This document shows, piece by piece, positions 1-7,849 of a stretch of 38,857 nucleotides of DNA. Location of the stretch: NCBI GenBank assembly GCA_903910585.1, contig CAIWAH010000391.1, positions 1 through 38,857 of the forward strand. Direction: 5' to 3'. The notes under the pieces are model-generated. The model was not told the origin of the DNA and did not search any database. It saw nothing but the letters and a program-made list of their open reading frames with translations. A program made the position numbers and the translations under genes. How positions within the stretch are numbered: the stretch's first letter is position 1; each line of letters opens with the position of its first letter. This DNA comes from an uncultured Verrucomicrobiota bacterium (lineage in GTDB: Bacteria > Verrucomicrobiota > Verrucomicrobiia > Limisphaerales > UBA9464).

Positions 1-133
1 CGACCCCTATCACCGGATCCTCGATCTTCCGGCCCAGTCCGAATCGGCCCTGTTCCTGAAGCTACAGGCCCCCACCCAATCCGAGCTGAAGCTCGAAAGC
101 ACCACCCCGGAACGGATTCGCATCCGCTACTGA
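1..133 (+). CDS. C-terminal end of an unidentified protein (5' end outside window)
   Basis: An open frame runs from base 2 to a TGA at 131-133 and encodes 43 residues ending in ERIRIRY. The composition (alternating charged and hydrophobic residues, no low complexity) and GC-rich codon choice look like real coding sequence. The fragment is too short to assign to a family. It is followed by an AT-rich inverted repeat and then by the 3' end of a transposase gene on the other strand, so this is the last gene of whatever unit lies to the left. Confidence 0.5.
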   Translation, partial: DPYHRILDLPAQSESALFLKLQAPTQSELKLESTTPERIRIRY

Positions 134-153
134 GCAGGAGGTGCAAAGAGATT

Positions 154-203
154 ACATCTAAACATTAAATATCTCCACACCTAAATATTCAATGTTTAAA
201 TGT
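154..203. repeat. AT-rich inverted repeat between the first gene and the transposase
   Basis: Bases 154-166 and 191-203 are inverted copies of each other with 12 of 13 matching, separated by 24 bases. The block is strikingly AT-rich for this GC-rich DNA. It lies 20 bases after the stop of the upstream gene and 38 bases beyond the transposase stop, so it could be a transcription terminator stem without a clear T-run, or part of the insertion sequence end. The sequence alone does not decide. Confidence 0.4.
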
Positions 204-241
204 GACCCCATTGCCTTTCCATCAACGGTGTCCACCCGGCA

Positions 242-1330
242 TCAAAGGTAGGCGAACATAGCCATCCTCAAACTACCCAGGACGTCCTTCAGGCGCACTT
301 GACCAAGAATTCCATTTCGAACGGCCCGCACGAACTGCGCCGTCAATTGGATCACAGCAGGCAAGAGCTTCTGTGCCGGCGCCACGTGGCGTCCCGACGC
401 CGCGGCCTTCTCCTCTCGCTCACGCAGTTGCTCGGCGTGCTTCCGCTCCACCTTTTCCTCCTTGATGCCGTGCTCCCGTCCCAGGGTCTCCCGGAATAGC
501 AGCAGCAGGTTGTGTGTCAGGGCGACGAGGTGGGCCCGAATGTCCTGGGCGGTCGCACCCACCGCCCACCCCTTGGTCTCTTCCAGCTTGTTCTTCGTCG
601 TATCGAATACCTTCTCGATCCTCCATCGAGCCAGGTAGAGCAGCGCGATGAGTCCGGGTGGAAAATCGTCCACCGACGTCAGGAACTCGTAGCGGGTCCC
701 CGTCTCCGGATCCCGATACCGAACCCTTCGCATGGCCATGGCACCATCAATGCCCACAAACTCGTCGGCCTCGACCCCGTCATTGACCGGATCCGTCGTG
801 TCCCACGCCATGCTGTTGTACACGATGGGCTTCATGTTGGCCTTGGTGCGCGTGATGAACCTCGCACTCACCTTCGTCATCGCCATACGGGTCCAAAAGA
901 CTTTGTCCACGAAGGCGGGATCTCCGATGAAGATCGGGGGATGCTGTCCCCTGCGAGCCTTGTACCCGGAGAGTTGTCTCTCAAGGCGGCCCCGAAACAC
1001 GGGCAATTCGTGTCCATGTCGACCGTCGCCTTGGACGACGCCAAAGTTACACATGAACCCTGTGTGAAGGCAGAGGAGGTACAGATTGTTGGCGGAGACC
1101 TTCTCCCCCTTGGGATCGTCGGGGGAATGAACGGCATGCTCGACATGATGGCCGTCGACCGCGAAGACGGGGACCCCCTTCAAGTGCGGAAAGTTCCGCA
1201 GGAGATCGGGCATCGACACCTTGTTTCGCAGCACCAACTCCCGATTCAGTTGGTCGAGGACATGAGAACGGCGCTCCTGGTGAAGACTGTCGAAGAACGA
1301 AGCGCACTCACATTCTACGCTCATGGCCAT
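242..1330 (-). CDS. IS4-family DDE transposase
   Basis: This is a 362-residue cut-and-paste transposase. The RNase H-like DDE catalytic residues can be placed: D59 in FAVDGHH, D137 in FIGDPAF, and E239. The glutamate sits in the IS4-family signature Y232-x2-R235-x3-E239-x6-K246 (YLARWRIEKVFDTTK). The C-terminus (SLRMAMFAYL) is hydrophobic, as is common in this group. The frame is open throughout with no internal stop, so the protein may be functional. I could not find convincing terminal inverted repeats or target duplications on either side. The gene is divergent from the sigma factor gene, with only 53 bases between the two start codons, so its insertion may have replaced or reshaped that promoter. 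Confidence 0.85.
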   Translation of the reverse strand: MAMSVECECASFFDSLHQERRSHVLDQLNRELVLRNKVSMPDLLRNFPHLKGVPVFAVDGHHVEHAVHSPDDPKGEKVSANNLYLLCLHTGFMCNFGVVQGDGRHGHELPVFRGRLERQLSGYKARRGQHPPIFIGDPAFVDKVFWTRMAMTKVSARFITRTKANMKPIVYNSMAWDTTDPVNDGVEADEFVGIDGAMAMRRVRYRDPETGTRYEFLTSVDDFPPGLIALLYLARWRIEKVFDTTKNKLEETKGWAVGATAQDIRAHLVALTHNLLLLFRETLGREHGIKEEKVERKHAEQLREREEKAAASGRHVAPAQKLLPAVIQLTAQFVRAVRNGILGQVRLKDVLGSLRMAMFAYL

Positions 1331-1345
1331 TGTGCCATTATGGCT

Positions 1346-1375
1346 GTTACACTTGGTCCCTCTGATGGCAATACT
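1346..1375 (+). promoter_or_regulatory. candidate sigma-70-type promoter for the ECF sigma gene
   Basis: GTTACA at 1346-1351 and AATACT at 1370-1375 are 18 bases apart and each match the -35 and -10 consensus at 4 of 6 positions. The -10-like box ends 8 bases before the ATG at 1384, so transcription would start almost at the start codon. The site lies in the short gap shared with the divergent transposase and could derive from the insertion sequence end. Confidence 0.25.
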
Positions 1376-1383
1376 AGGCGACG

Positions 1384-1914
1384 ATGCTGAGTGAATCAGA
1401 GCAAGAGCGCTTCCTGCGGCTTTGGGCCGAATCCCAGCGGGCTGTGGTCCACTACATCCACGCGACGGTCCGGGACACCGCTTTGGCTCAGGATGTCGCG
1501 CAGGTGACGGCTCTGGTTTTATTCCGCCGGTTTACAGAATACGATGGGCGCCGGCCGTTTCTCGCCTGGGCCCTGGGTGTCGCTCAGTTCCAGGTGCGGG
1601 GAGTCAATCGGGACGCTGCACGTAGCCGGGTCTGCTTCGACAGCGAGTTGCTGGAACAATTCACGGAACTCTGGGCCGAAACGGCAGCCGTAGCTTCCGA
1701 GCGATCAGCCGCTCTGGAGGATTGCCTTGAAGGCCTGCCTTCCCGCCCGCGACAGATGGTTCGTCTTCGTTATTTCGAGCAACTCAACTCAGGGGAAATC
1801 GCCGATAGAATCGGCGGCAGCGCCGCTGCGGTACGGATGGCCCTGCAGCGCATCCGTGAGCAACTCCGCGTCTGTGTCGAACAGCGGTTGAGGGTCGACA
1901 GGCAAAGCTCATGA
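1384..1914 (+). CDS. ECF-type RNA polymerase sigma factor
   Basis: The 176-residue protein has the two-domain layout of extracytoplasmic-function sigma factors. Region 2 (about 15-75, with RDTALAQDVAQVTALVLFRR) binds core polymerase and the -10 element. Region 4 (about 118-172, with LPSRPRQMVRLRYFEQL followed by a helix-turn-helix) binds the -35 element. It resembles the subgroup expanded in Planctomycetes and Verrucomicrobia that sits beside FecR-like genes. Its TGA overlaps the ATG of the next gene as ATGA (1911-1914), implying translational coupling. The downstream membrane protein is therefore the likely anti-sigma or signal-relay partner, and the following secreted protein a likely target or ligand sensor. 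That regulatory role is inferred from context. Confidence 0.85.
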   Translation: MLSESEQERFLRLWAESQRAVVHYIHATVRDTALAQDVAQVTALVLFRRFTEYDGRRPFLAWALGVAQFQVRGVNRDAARSRVCFDSELLEQFTELWAETAAVASERSAALEDCLEGLPSRPRQMVRLRYFEQLNSGEIADRIGGSAAAVRMALQRIREQLRVCVEQRLRVDRQSS

Positions 1915-3353
1915 ACGACCCACGTCACTGGATCGAGGCCTATCTGGATGACTCCCTTTCCACCGAGGAAAGCGCGGCGTTGCTGGCATGGCTGAAGGGC
2001 CATCCCGATCATCTCCGCGCCTTTGTCGAGGCCAATGTCTTTGAGCAGGAGATCCGTAGCGCAGTGGTAGCCTCCGTCGAACGCGAGGCCATTGACCCTT
2101 TCATCGGTCGGGACAAACTTTCGTGGACAGGTCGCCAAAGATTGGCTGTCGTTTTTGCCGCACTCGCCGTGTTGGTTGCGTCGGGCCTCGTTTTTGCGTG
2201 GAACGCCCGGGAGTATGGGCTGAAGCCGATTGTCGTCTCCACGCGAGGTGTCGTCGAGATTGTCTGGGACGATCGATGGATTCCAGCCACCCAGGGGAAC
2301 AGCGTGAAGCCTGGGGAACGCATCCGAACGGCAAGTGATGACGCCTCGGCGGAACTTCGATTATCCGACGGGACCAGCGTTCATTTAGCGGGGTCGACCG
2401 AATTGGCGGTACCACGACCGGAGGACCCACGGACCTTCCAGGTGAGAAGGGGTGTGGTGCGATGTGTCGTGGCCGAACAGCCGTCAGGCCGGCCACTGGT
2501 CTTCCAGACGCCCCATGCGCAATTAAGTGCGCTAGGGACTACTTTCGACCTGGTCGCGGCACCGGTCGAGTCGCGGGTACGTGTTGAGAAGGGGCAGGTA
2601 CGGTGGGCCGACGGAGGTGATCGCATCGAAGTGGTTGCGGGCGAGACCAGCACTGCCGACCTCCATGGCGTACAAGCCTGGATGCCGATCTGCGATCTGG
2701 ATTTCAGCGCCGCGACCGGGCTGCCGACTCAGTTGCAGACCGTTTTCTGTGATTCCCCCAGCCTGCATACAGCCAATCGGAGGATCCGTCCCGCTCCTCA
2801 AGGAATCCGTTTGGGCAATGGGGGATTGCGATTTGCACCTCAACGAGAGTCCTTCGGAGTCCACGGCCTCATCGTTACGCGTTGGACTGAATCGGTCGGC
2901 GGTGACATGGCCATCGAGGTGGGGATCGCCGCTGAAAAGAAGTGGTCGCTCCAGATGGCCGTCGATGGCGACTGCTTCGAGGGATATCGTGTCGTTTTCG
3001 CGGCGCCCACCTATCCGAATGGAATCGCCGTCGACAGCCTGTATCCGACAGGTTTAACCCTGCTGGTTCAAGATCCAAGACCCGTCCCTGATCGAGGGGA
3101 ACACGTACTGCGGGTCGAAAAGAGGGGACAACAATTGCGAGTGTGGGTGGATCGAGAGCTGCGGATCGACACGGTGCTGAACCATCCACTGGACGTTGGC
3201 AGAAAGCGGACGTTCGCACTCGGGCAGTTCGGATCCGGACCGCTGGTGCGCACTCTGCGGGTCTGGAAGGCGGTGGACAAACGAGCAGGTCACCTTGCGG
3301 CAATGTTCCCCATTGAAGCGGACACAACGAGCCCATTCCCATTACGACCATGA
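1911..3353 (+). CDS. FecR-domain membrane protein with C-terminal lectin-like region (putative anti-sigma factor)
   Basis: 480 residues. The N-terminal 60 residues (WIEAYLDDSLSTEESAALLA and following) look like the cytoplasmic sigma-binding region of FecR-type regulators. One transmembrane segment follows at about 78-97. The FecR domain is at about 100-230, with GERIRTASDDASAELRLSDGTSVHLA and RVEKGQVRWADGGD as typical stretches. Residues about 270-455 are beta-rich and probably a concanavalin/LamG-like fold facing the periplasm. The start codon overlaps the sigma gene stop and the TGA overlaps the next ATG, so three genes form one tightly coupled operon. In known FecR systems the protein passes an envelope signal to the sigma factor. 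Here the signal is unknown, though the lectin-like half suggests a polysaccharide. Confidence 0.8.
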   Translation: MNDPRHWIEAYLDDSLSTEESAALLAWLKGHPDHLRAFVEANVFEQEIRSAVVASVEREAIDPFIGRDKLSWTGRQRLAVVFAALAVLVASGLVFAWNAREYGLKPIVVSTRGVVEIVWDDRWIPATQGNSVKPGERIRTASDDASAELRLSDGTSVHLAGSTELAVPRPEDPRTFQVRRGVVRCVVAEQPSGRPLVFQTPHAQLSALGTTFDLVAAPVESRVRVEKGQVRWADGGDRIEVVAGETSTADLHGVQAWMPICDLDFSAATGLPTQLQTVFCDSPSLHTANRRIRPAPQGIRLGNGGLRFAPQRESFGVHGLIVTRWTESVGGDMAIEVGIAAEKKWSLQMAVDGDCFEGYRVVFAAPTYPNGIAVDSLYPTGLTLLVQDPRPVPDRGEHVLRVEKRGQQLRVWVDRELRIDTVLNHPLDVGRKRTFALGQFGSGPLVRTLRVWKAVDKRAGHLAAMFPIEADTTSPFPLRP

Positions 3354-6187
3354 ACTTCACCCTCGACAACTTCAGGCGCACGCGCTGGCAGAACTCCATG
3401 CACACCGAGGCCGACGCATTCCAGCGAGCGCGGTATCGCCTGGCGTCATTTGTCCGCTGCAACGGCGCCATGGTCGTGCTGGTGTCACACCTCTTCGGCC
3501 TCTATGCAGCTGAGTCACCGACCGGAGTGTCTGGCTGGAGCCGCATTCCTTTGGACTGGAAGGAGGCGACCGTCGCTGGGGACACAGCCACCCTGACCGC
3601 CCGAAAATGGTCGTATCTCCAATCGGAGACGACTCCAGCGGATGTCGAGGTATCGGCGACAATTACCGTTCGAGAACCAAGGAAGCTCAAGTCGTTCTTC
3701 GGAGAGTCCTGGTCAGTGTGGCCCGACAAGACGGTCGACGACCAGGGCTGGGATGCCGGGTTGCTGCTGCGCGCCGGGGAAACGTCCGGATACCGCGTCC
3801 AGGTGTCCGCCACGCTCGGCGAGGTGGCGTTGGTCAAGTTTCCGGCCGGCGGCTACGTGCGCAGTATTCCAGTGAAAATACGAAGTAACACTCCGCTCGC
3901 GCTCTCAGCCCGCGTTCAGGCGAACCGCGTCACCATCATGCTCGATGGACGGCAGGTCCTTTCATTCCTCGACCCCACCCCCCTCGCCGCAGGCAAGATT
4001 GGGATCGGTGTCAACAGTGGCTCGAAGGTTGAGTTCTCGAAGGTCTCTGTGGCCCCGCTCGGCTCGGCGAAGGTTGGGGAAGTACCGGCCCATTCGCCGA
4101 ACTTCCGGGTTCGGCAATGGATCGGTGGACGCCAGTGGGTGTTCGACGGTGACGAGCCGATTCTGCTGCTGCCCCACCCGGACTCGACCTTCATCAACAG
4201 CGTGAAACTCCAGCCCGGGGTCCGGCCGCTGCTCGGATTCAACAGCCATTGGGATGTGCAGGCCCAGGGCGCCTATGCGGAAGCGAAAAACGACACAGCC
4301 GACCTGAAAGTGGATGGAGGAGGCCAGCATCTGGTCGCCTCGTGGGTGGGTCGGCATGAGAAGAACCGGTTCGGCACCCGGTCCCGAATGACCGTGGGAT
4401 GGGACGCCCGACGTTCCGTCTATACCTACGACATCGAGAGCGAACTGGAGGTGTTACCCGGGGAGTCGTTCGATTTCCGCAACGGCCTGGATTTCGAACA
4501 CCACACCCCGCTCGACCCCTTCAACTGGCAGTACCTAGTCTTCCGCAAGGCCGACGGGACCCTGCAGCGGCGACCAGTCTATCCGGTGGACCCCGGGGTC
4601 CAAGAGGACCTGGGTATGGCCGATGGGCTCCGGGTCTGGTACGGGCGTCACAACGACCCGGTCCCGGTCTGCCCGGCTGTGGAGTACCAGACGCCCGACA
4701 CGGGCGGGCGGAAGGTCAACACAGCCGTCTGCGCCGCCTTCTACGACACCGGGGTCGCCTTCCCGCGGGAGACGATCAAGCCCGCCCAAAAGGTGTCGGT
4801 GCGCTACCGCTACACGGGATACCCGGCCGCGGAGGCCTCGAAGCTGTTCCACGAGGCCAGGACGGTGGACAGCCCGATGTTTGATTCCGACCATCACTAC
4901 ATCTTTGCCGAGTGGCCGAAGACCACCTTCTCGCAGTTCGCGGCCCTGAGCGAATCCTGGATCTACGGCCGGGTACCGTTCATGTCTGGCCACAATCGGC
5001 GTCCCACCTATGAGGTGGCCAAGCCGACCGGCATTGACAGCGGTCATGCCATGAAGCTCGGCCCACTGGCCTTCGGGGCGGCCCCGTTGCCCGTGCCCGC
5101 CGACGGTCTCGTGGCTGGACGCTACCTGCTTTCGGTGAAGGCGATGGGCGACAACTTGATCGGCCCGGGTGGGCGCATCGAACTGACCGCAGCCGACAAG
5201 GCCGGTAAATCGCTGATGGCGCTGCAACATTTTGTCGGCGCCGGCACGTTTGGCTGGAGGCAAAGCGGCTTGGTGTTCGACCTGCCTGCCGGCGTCAAGA
5301 CCCTTACCCTCGGATTCGGCAATGGCGGGACAGGAAATGCTCTCTTTGCGGACGCCGAGTTTCGGTTGTTGAAGCCCGGTGACCGTTTGCCCGACGGCGT
5401 CGCCTCCGCGGTAAACACGGTCGCCGCGAAAACGTCTCCTTCACCACATGGCGCGATCATGGACTACCGGATGGTGGAAGGGCGTGGCTTGCACACCCTC
5501 GACTTCGCCGGAGGCCCGTTAGGGGTGCTGGAACTGGCGAACGTGGTTTGGGTCACCGACGAGGGGCGGCCTGCCCTTAAGTTTACGGACATTGTCGGAG
5601 ACAAGGGTATCTACCCGAAGGCCGGCGGGTTGGACTCAGCATACCTGAGGCACCCGGGCTACAAGGGACGCGCCACGGTTCCCGTGGCCGTGGCGGGGCA
5701 CCATGGCGGGGATGGATTCGTCCTCAAGGGCTTCACGATTGTCTCGTGGGTGAAGCCGGCCGCCGCTATGGGGAAGGCCGAACACGATGGCTACGGGGAC
5801 ATTGTCGGGATAGGAGCCCGCCGCCTGGTACTGCGACTGGTGGGGCAGACGGCGCCGTATCAGTTGCAGGCATCACTCGACAATAACGACCGTTTTACCG
5901 CGACCGAGGTCTCGCTCGAGGCCGGTCGCTGGTATCAGGTGGCGATGACCGGCGAGCCGACGACTGATCAAAGGTGGCGGGTCCGGCTGTACCTCGACTC
6001 AAGACAAGTGCAGGAAGGCACTACCAAGAAGTTCGCCTCCCCAGCCGGGATCTCCCCGTCCGTCATCCTTGGCGCGGAACTGTTCTACTTCCACAACGCC
6101 TACTACCGCGGACTGATCGGCCGGACCCTTCTGTTCGACCGGCCCCTCGGGGCCAGCGACCTTTCAGAGCTGAAGGCTGCGGAATGA
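3350..6187 (+). CDS. large exported protein with DUF1080-like and LamG-like domains
   Basis: 945 residues, third gene of the sigma operon, overlapping the FecR gene by 4 bases (ATGA at 3350-3353). A hydrophobic stretch at about 40-53 (AMVVLVSHLFGLYAA) looks like a signal sequence preceded by an unusually long basic leader, so translation may also start at an internal Met such as M17. Residues about 55-235 resemble a DUF1080/glycoside-hydrolase-16-like jelly roll (RAGETSGYRVQVS, LDGRQVLSF). The middle part is unassigned. Residues about 720-945 look like a LamG module (LAGGRWYQ-type strand, VRLYLDSRQV, LIGRTLLFDRPL). I see no catalytic signature. The protein is probably a secreted carbohydrate-binding or cell-surface protein controlled by the upstream sigma factor, which is inference from the operon. 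Confidence 0.75.
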   Translation: MNFTLDNFRRTRWQNSMHTEADAFQRARYRLASFVRCNGAMVVLVSHLFGLYAAESPTGVSGWSRIPLDWKEATVAGDTATLTARKWSYLQSETTPADVEVSATITVREPRKLKSFFGESWSVWPDKTVDDQGWDAGLLLRAGETSGYRVQVSATLGEVALVKFPAGGYVRSIPVKIRSNTPLALSARVQANRVTIMLDGRQVLSFLDPTPLAAGKIGIGVNSGSKVEFSKVSVAPLGSAKVGEVPAHSPNFRVRQWIGGRQWVFDGDEPILLLPHPDSTFINSVKLQPGVRPLLGFNSHWDVQAQGAYAEAKNDTADLKVDGGGQHLVASWVGRHEKNRFGTRSRMTVGWDARRSVYTYDIESELEVLPGESFDFRNGLDFEHHTPLDPFNWQYLVFRKADGTLQRRPVYPVDPGVQEDLGMADGLRVWYGRHNDPVPVCPAVEYQTPDTGGRKVNTAVCAAFYDTGVAFPRETIKPAQKVSVRYRYTGYPAAEASKLFHEARTVDSPMFDSDHHYIFAEWPKTTFSQFAALSESWIYGRVPFMSGHNRRPTYEVAKPTGIDSGHAMKLGPLAFGAAPLPVPADGLVAGRYLLSVKAMGDNLIGPGGRIELTAADKAGKSLMALQHFVGAGTFGWRQSGLVFDLPAGVKTLTLGFGNGGTGNALFADAEFRLLKPGDRLPDGVASAVNTVAAKTSPSPHGAIMDYRMVEGRGLHTLDFAGGPLGVLELANVVWVTDEGRPALKFTDIVGDKGIYPKAGGLDSAYLRHPGYKGRATVPVAVAGHHGGDGFVLKGFTIVSWVKPAAAMGKAEHDGYGDIVGIGARRLVLRLVGQTAPYQLQASLDNNDRFTATEVSLEAGRWYQVAMTGEPTTDQRWRVRLYLDSRQVQEGTTKKFASPAGISPSVILGAELFYFHNAYYRGLIGRTLLFDRPLGASDLSELKAAE

Positions 6188-6457
6188 GGGTGGGATGTCC
6201 GGTGACGAACCACCGCCACCCCGGCGATGGCCGATGAATGCCGACGCCGCGAGCAGGCTGAGCACGCATGCACTGCCGTGCTCTGTGGGTCAGAAGCAGG
6301 GACAGGTTCGGCTCCTCCACGATGATTGTGCCACGGTGTGGTGCCCGGTGCTTAGGAGTTCGAGATAAGTCCATCCGGTGGCTTGGAATGGTGGCGCTTC
6401 GCCTTATTTTGGACCGCGAATCACGCAATTCTCGAACAAAGCCGCTCTGATAATAAA

Positions 6458-6488
6458 CACGAGGGTTCGATTCCCTTCACCCGCTCCA
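6458..6488 (+). repeat. 3' fragment of a tRNA-Gly gene (likely attachment-site remnant)
   Basis: The segment contains a T-arm (stem GAGGG/CCCTT, loop TTCGATT), then the 3' acceptor strand CACCCGC, discriminator T and an encoded CCA ending at 6488. A complete gene would need a 5' strand GCGGGTG, a D-arm and an anticodon arm upstream, but none are present in the preceding 100 bases. Such lone tRNA 3' ends typically mark the far end of an element that integrated into a tRNA gene. With this orientation the intact tRNA would lie to the left, placing the transposase and sigma operon inside the element. The fragment differs from the complete tRNA-Gly(GCC) at 35326-35402 and so derives from another isoacceptor. 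Confidence 0.65.
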
Positions 6489-6557
6489 TAACCGTCGGCG
6501 GAGGGGGGCAGACGATCGCGGCGCGGCCACCGGGTTTGGTTCCAGTGCGGGACAGAC

Positions 6558-6573
6558 TGCGATGAATCGCAGC
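6558..6573. promoter_or_regulatory. operator-like perfect inverted repeat upstream of the pseudopilin gene
   Basis: CTGCGAT and ATCGCAG are perfect inverted copies separated by GA. The site lies 80 bases before the ATG at 6654 and outside any gene. The symmetry fits binding of a dimeric regulator, but there is no other copy in this window to support that. Confidence 0.25.
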
Positions 6574-6653
6574 TCGGAATTCCCTTCCTTACCCGGGACA
6601 TTCATTGACCGCGGGGAACGCTTCGGGCATCTCCCAACCGTTCCCGCGCTCCC

Positions 6654-7403
6654 ATGAACTCGCCCCATTTCCGCCGGTCAGTCGCCGGCGGCTTCACGCT
6701 GATCGAACTGCTGGTGGTGATCGCCATCATCGCCATCCTTGCCGGAATGCTGCTGCCGGCGTTGGGACGGGCCAAGGCCAAGGCCCTCACCATCCGCTGC
6801 AACAGCAACCAGCGGCAGATGGGGCTCGGCCTGCACATGTATGCCGATGACAACCGGGACAACTACCCCGTTTACAACGAATGGGGCACGCTCGGCGGCA
6901 AGAAGGGCGTGGTGGACCTCCACGGGGGCCTGACCGGCGAAACCAACCGGCCGCTGAACCGATACGTGCCGGCCAAGGAGACGTTTCACTGTCCGGCCGA
7001 CAAGGGCGACGCGCTGCATTACAAGTCCGGGTTGCTCCCGAAGAAGGTGAAATCCTGCTATGACGCGTGGGGCAACAGCTACCTCACCGTCTGGTCCGTC
7101 GAAACGCTGCGGGTGAAGCACGTCACTGGTGACTCCGACAATCCCACCGCGCCCGAAGGCAAGCCGATCAAGACCAGCGAAATCGCCAAGAGCCCCTCCA
7201 ACAAGCTTATCCAGGGCGACTGGCCCTGGTGGGCGGACCGCGACAAGGGCGATGCCGCCAGCCAGTGGCACAACTACAAGAACGACTACCGCTTCAACGT
7301 CCTGTTCGGAGATGGCCACACGGCGTTCTTCCGCTTCCCCAAGGAGGCCTCGCAGTGGAATTACTCCGGCCCGGCGCCGGATCCCAATTACGCGTGGTGG
7401 TGA
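6654..7403 (+). CDS. type II secretion/type IV pilin-like protein (pseudopilin with prepilin N-terminus)
   Basis: 249 residues. The prepilin peptidase signature [20 protein letters not shown] begins at about residue 13, with cleavage expected between G and F and the conserved Glu at mature position 5. The hydrophobic helix is followed by a soluble domain containing [18 protein letters not shown], a cysteine at the FHCPADKGD segment, and a C-terminal [13 protein letters not shown]. The last element corresponds to the H-X9-DG type ending seen in the very large pseudopilin families of Planctomycetes and Verrucomicrobia. The protein would be processed at the inner membrane and assembled in, or secreted by, a type II-like machine. 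No other secretion genes are adjacent. It ends 9 bases from the convergent cupin gene. Confidence 0.85.
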   Translation: MNSPHFRRSVAGGFTLIELLVVIAIIAILAGMLLPALGRAKAKALTIRCNSNQRQMGLGLHMYADDNRDNYPVYNEWGTLGGKKGVVDLHGGLTGETNRPLNRYVPAKETFHCPADKGDALHYKSGLLPKKVKSCYDAWGNSYLTVWSVETLRVKHVTGDSDNPTAPEGKPIKTSEIAKSPSNKLIQGDWPWWADRDKGDAASQWHNYKNDYRFNVLFGDGHTAFFRFPKEASQWNYSGPAPDPNYAWW

Positions 7404-7412
7404 ACGCCCGCG

Positions 7413-7760
7413 TCAGGTGCCGGCCTCGACCCACTCGTCGGCCGGATCGAACGCAGGCACGACCAGGTTGATGAGGCGCAGCGTGCCGATTGCCCGATGC
7501 CGGCAACCGGGCGGAATGTAAACGGCCGAGAGGGGCCTCACCGGAAACAGTTCGCCGTCCACCTCGATCGAGCCGGTGCCTTCGAGCACGAGGTAAATCT
7601 CCGTGGTGCGCTGATGGTGATGGCGGGACGCATCGGCCCGGATGTCCACGAGGTGCACCGAGGCGACCGCGTTCGGCAGCCCGGTGAAGGCGCGCCGCGT
7701 TTCGCCGCAAGGGCAGGCCTGGACCGGAAGCTCATCGAGTTGTGCCACGCGCGGTTTCAT
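7413..7760 (-). CDS. single-domain cupin protein
   Basis: 115 residues forming one small beta-barrel cupin. The metal-binding residues are visible: H47-H48-H49, E54 in EIYLVLEGTG, and H88 in PPGCRHRA. The pattern LEGTGSIEVDGE followed by VYIPPG is typical of the conserved cupin core. Cupins of this size act as small enzymes or sugar-binding proteins. Nothing in the neighbourhood specifies the substrate. Its start faces the uvrA promoter across about 90 bases, so the two genes are divergent. Confidence 0.8.
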   Translation of the reverse strand: MKPRVAQLDELPVQACPCGETRRAFTGLPNAVASVHLVDIRADASRHHHQRTTEIYLVLEGTGSIEVDGELFPVRPLSAVYIPPGCRHRAIGTLRLINLVVPAFDPADEWVEAGT

Positions 7761-7812
7761 CGCCCGAGGATGTCCGTTCGTCGGCGGGTCCGAAAGCCGG
7801 ATTGTCGCCGCG

Positions 7813-7840
7813 TTGACGCCCCGAGGGTCGAACCTACTGT
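7813..7840 (+). promoter_or_regulatory. candidate promoter of uvrA giving a leaderless mRNA
   Basis: TTGACG (7813-7818) and TACTGT (7835-7840) are separated by 16 bases. The -10-like box ends 9 bases before the ATG at 7850, leaving room for only a few untranslated bases. No ribosome-binding site is visible in front of the ATG, which agrees with leaderless initiation. Confidence 0.4.
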
Positions 7841-7849
7841 CGCCCGCTC

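Larger units (their letters stand above)
6188..6653. other. 466-bp intergenic region with tRNA scar and operator-like palindrome
   Basis: There is no convincing protein gene here. The stretch contains a truncated tRNA-Gly 3' end (6458-6488) and a perfect 7-bp inverted repeat with a 2-base centre (6558-6573). A TTGACC at 6605-6610 could be a -35 box for the pseudopilin gene that starts at 6654. The part before 6458 may be decayed mobile DNA. Confidence 0.5.

Noticed and set aside
205..1383. Terminal inverted repeats of the IS4 element
   Set aside because: Only short matches such as ATTGCC near 211 and its inverse near 1365 were found. They are too short and irregular to define ends.
6380..6490. 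Complete tRNA gene at the tRNA-Gly-like sequence
   Set aside because: No 5' acceptor strand, D-arm or anticodon arm exists upstream. Only the 3' portion is present.
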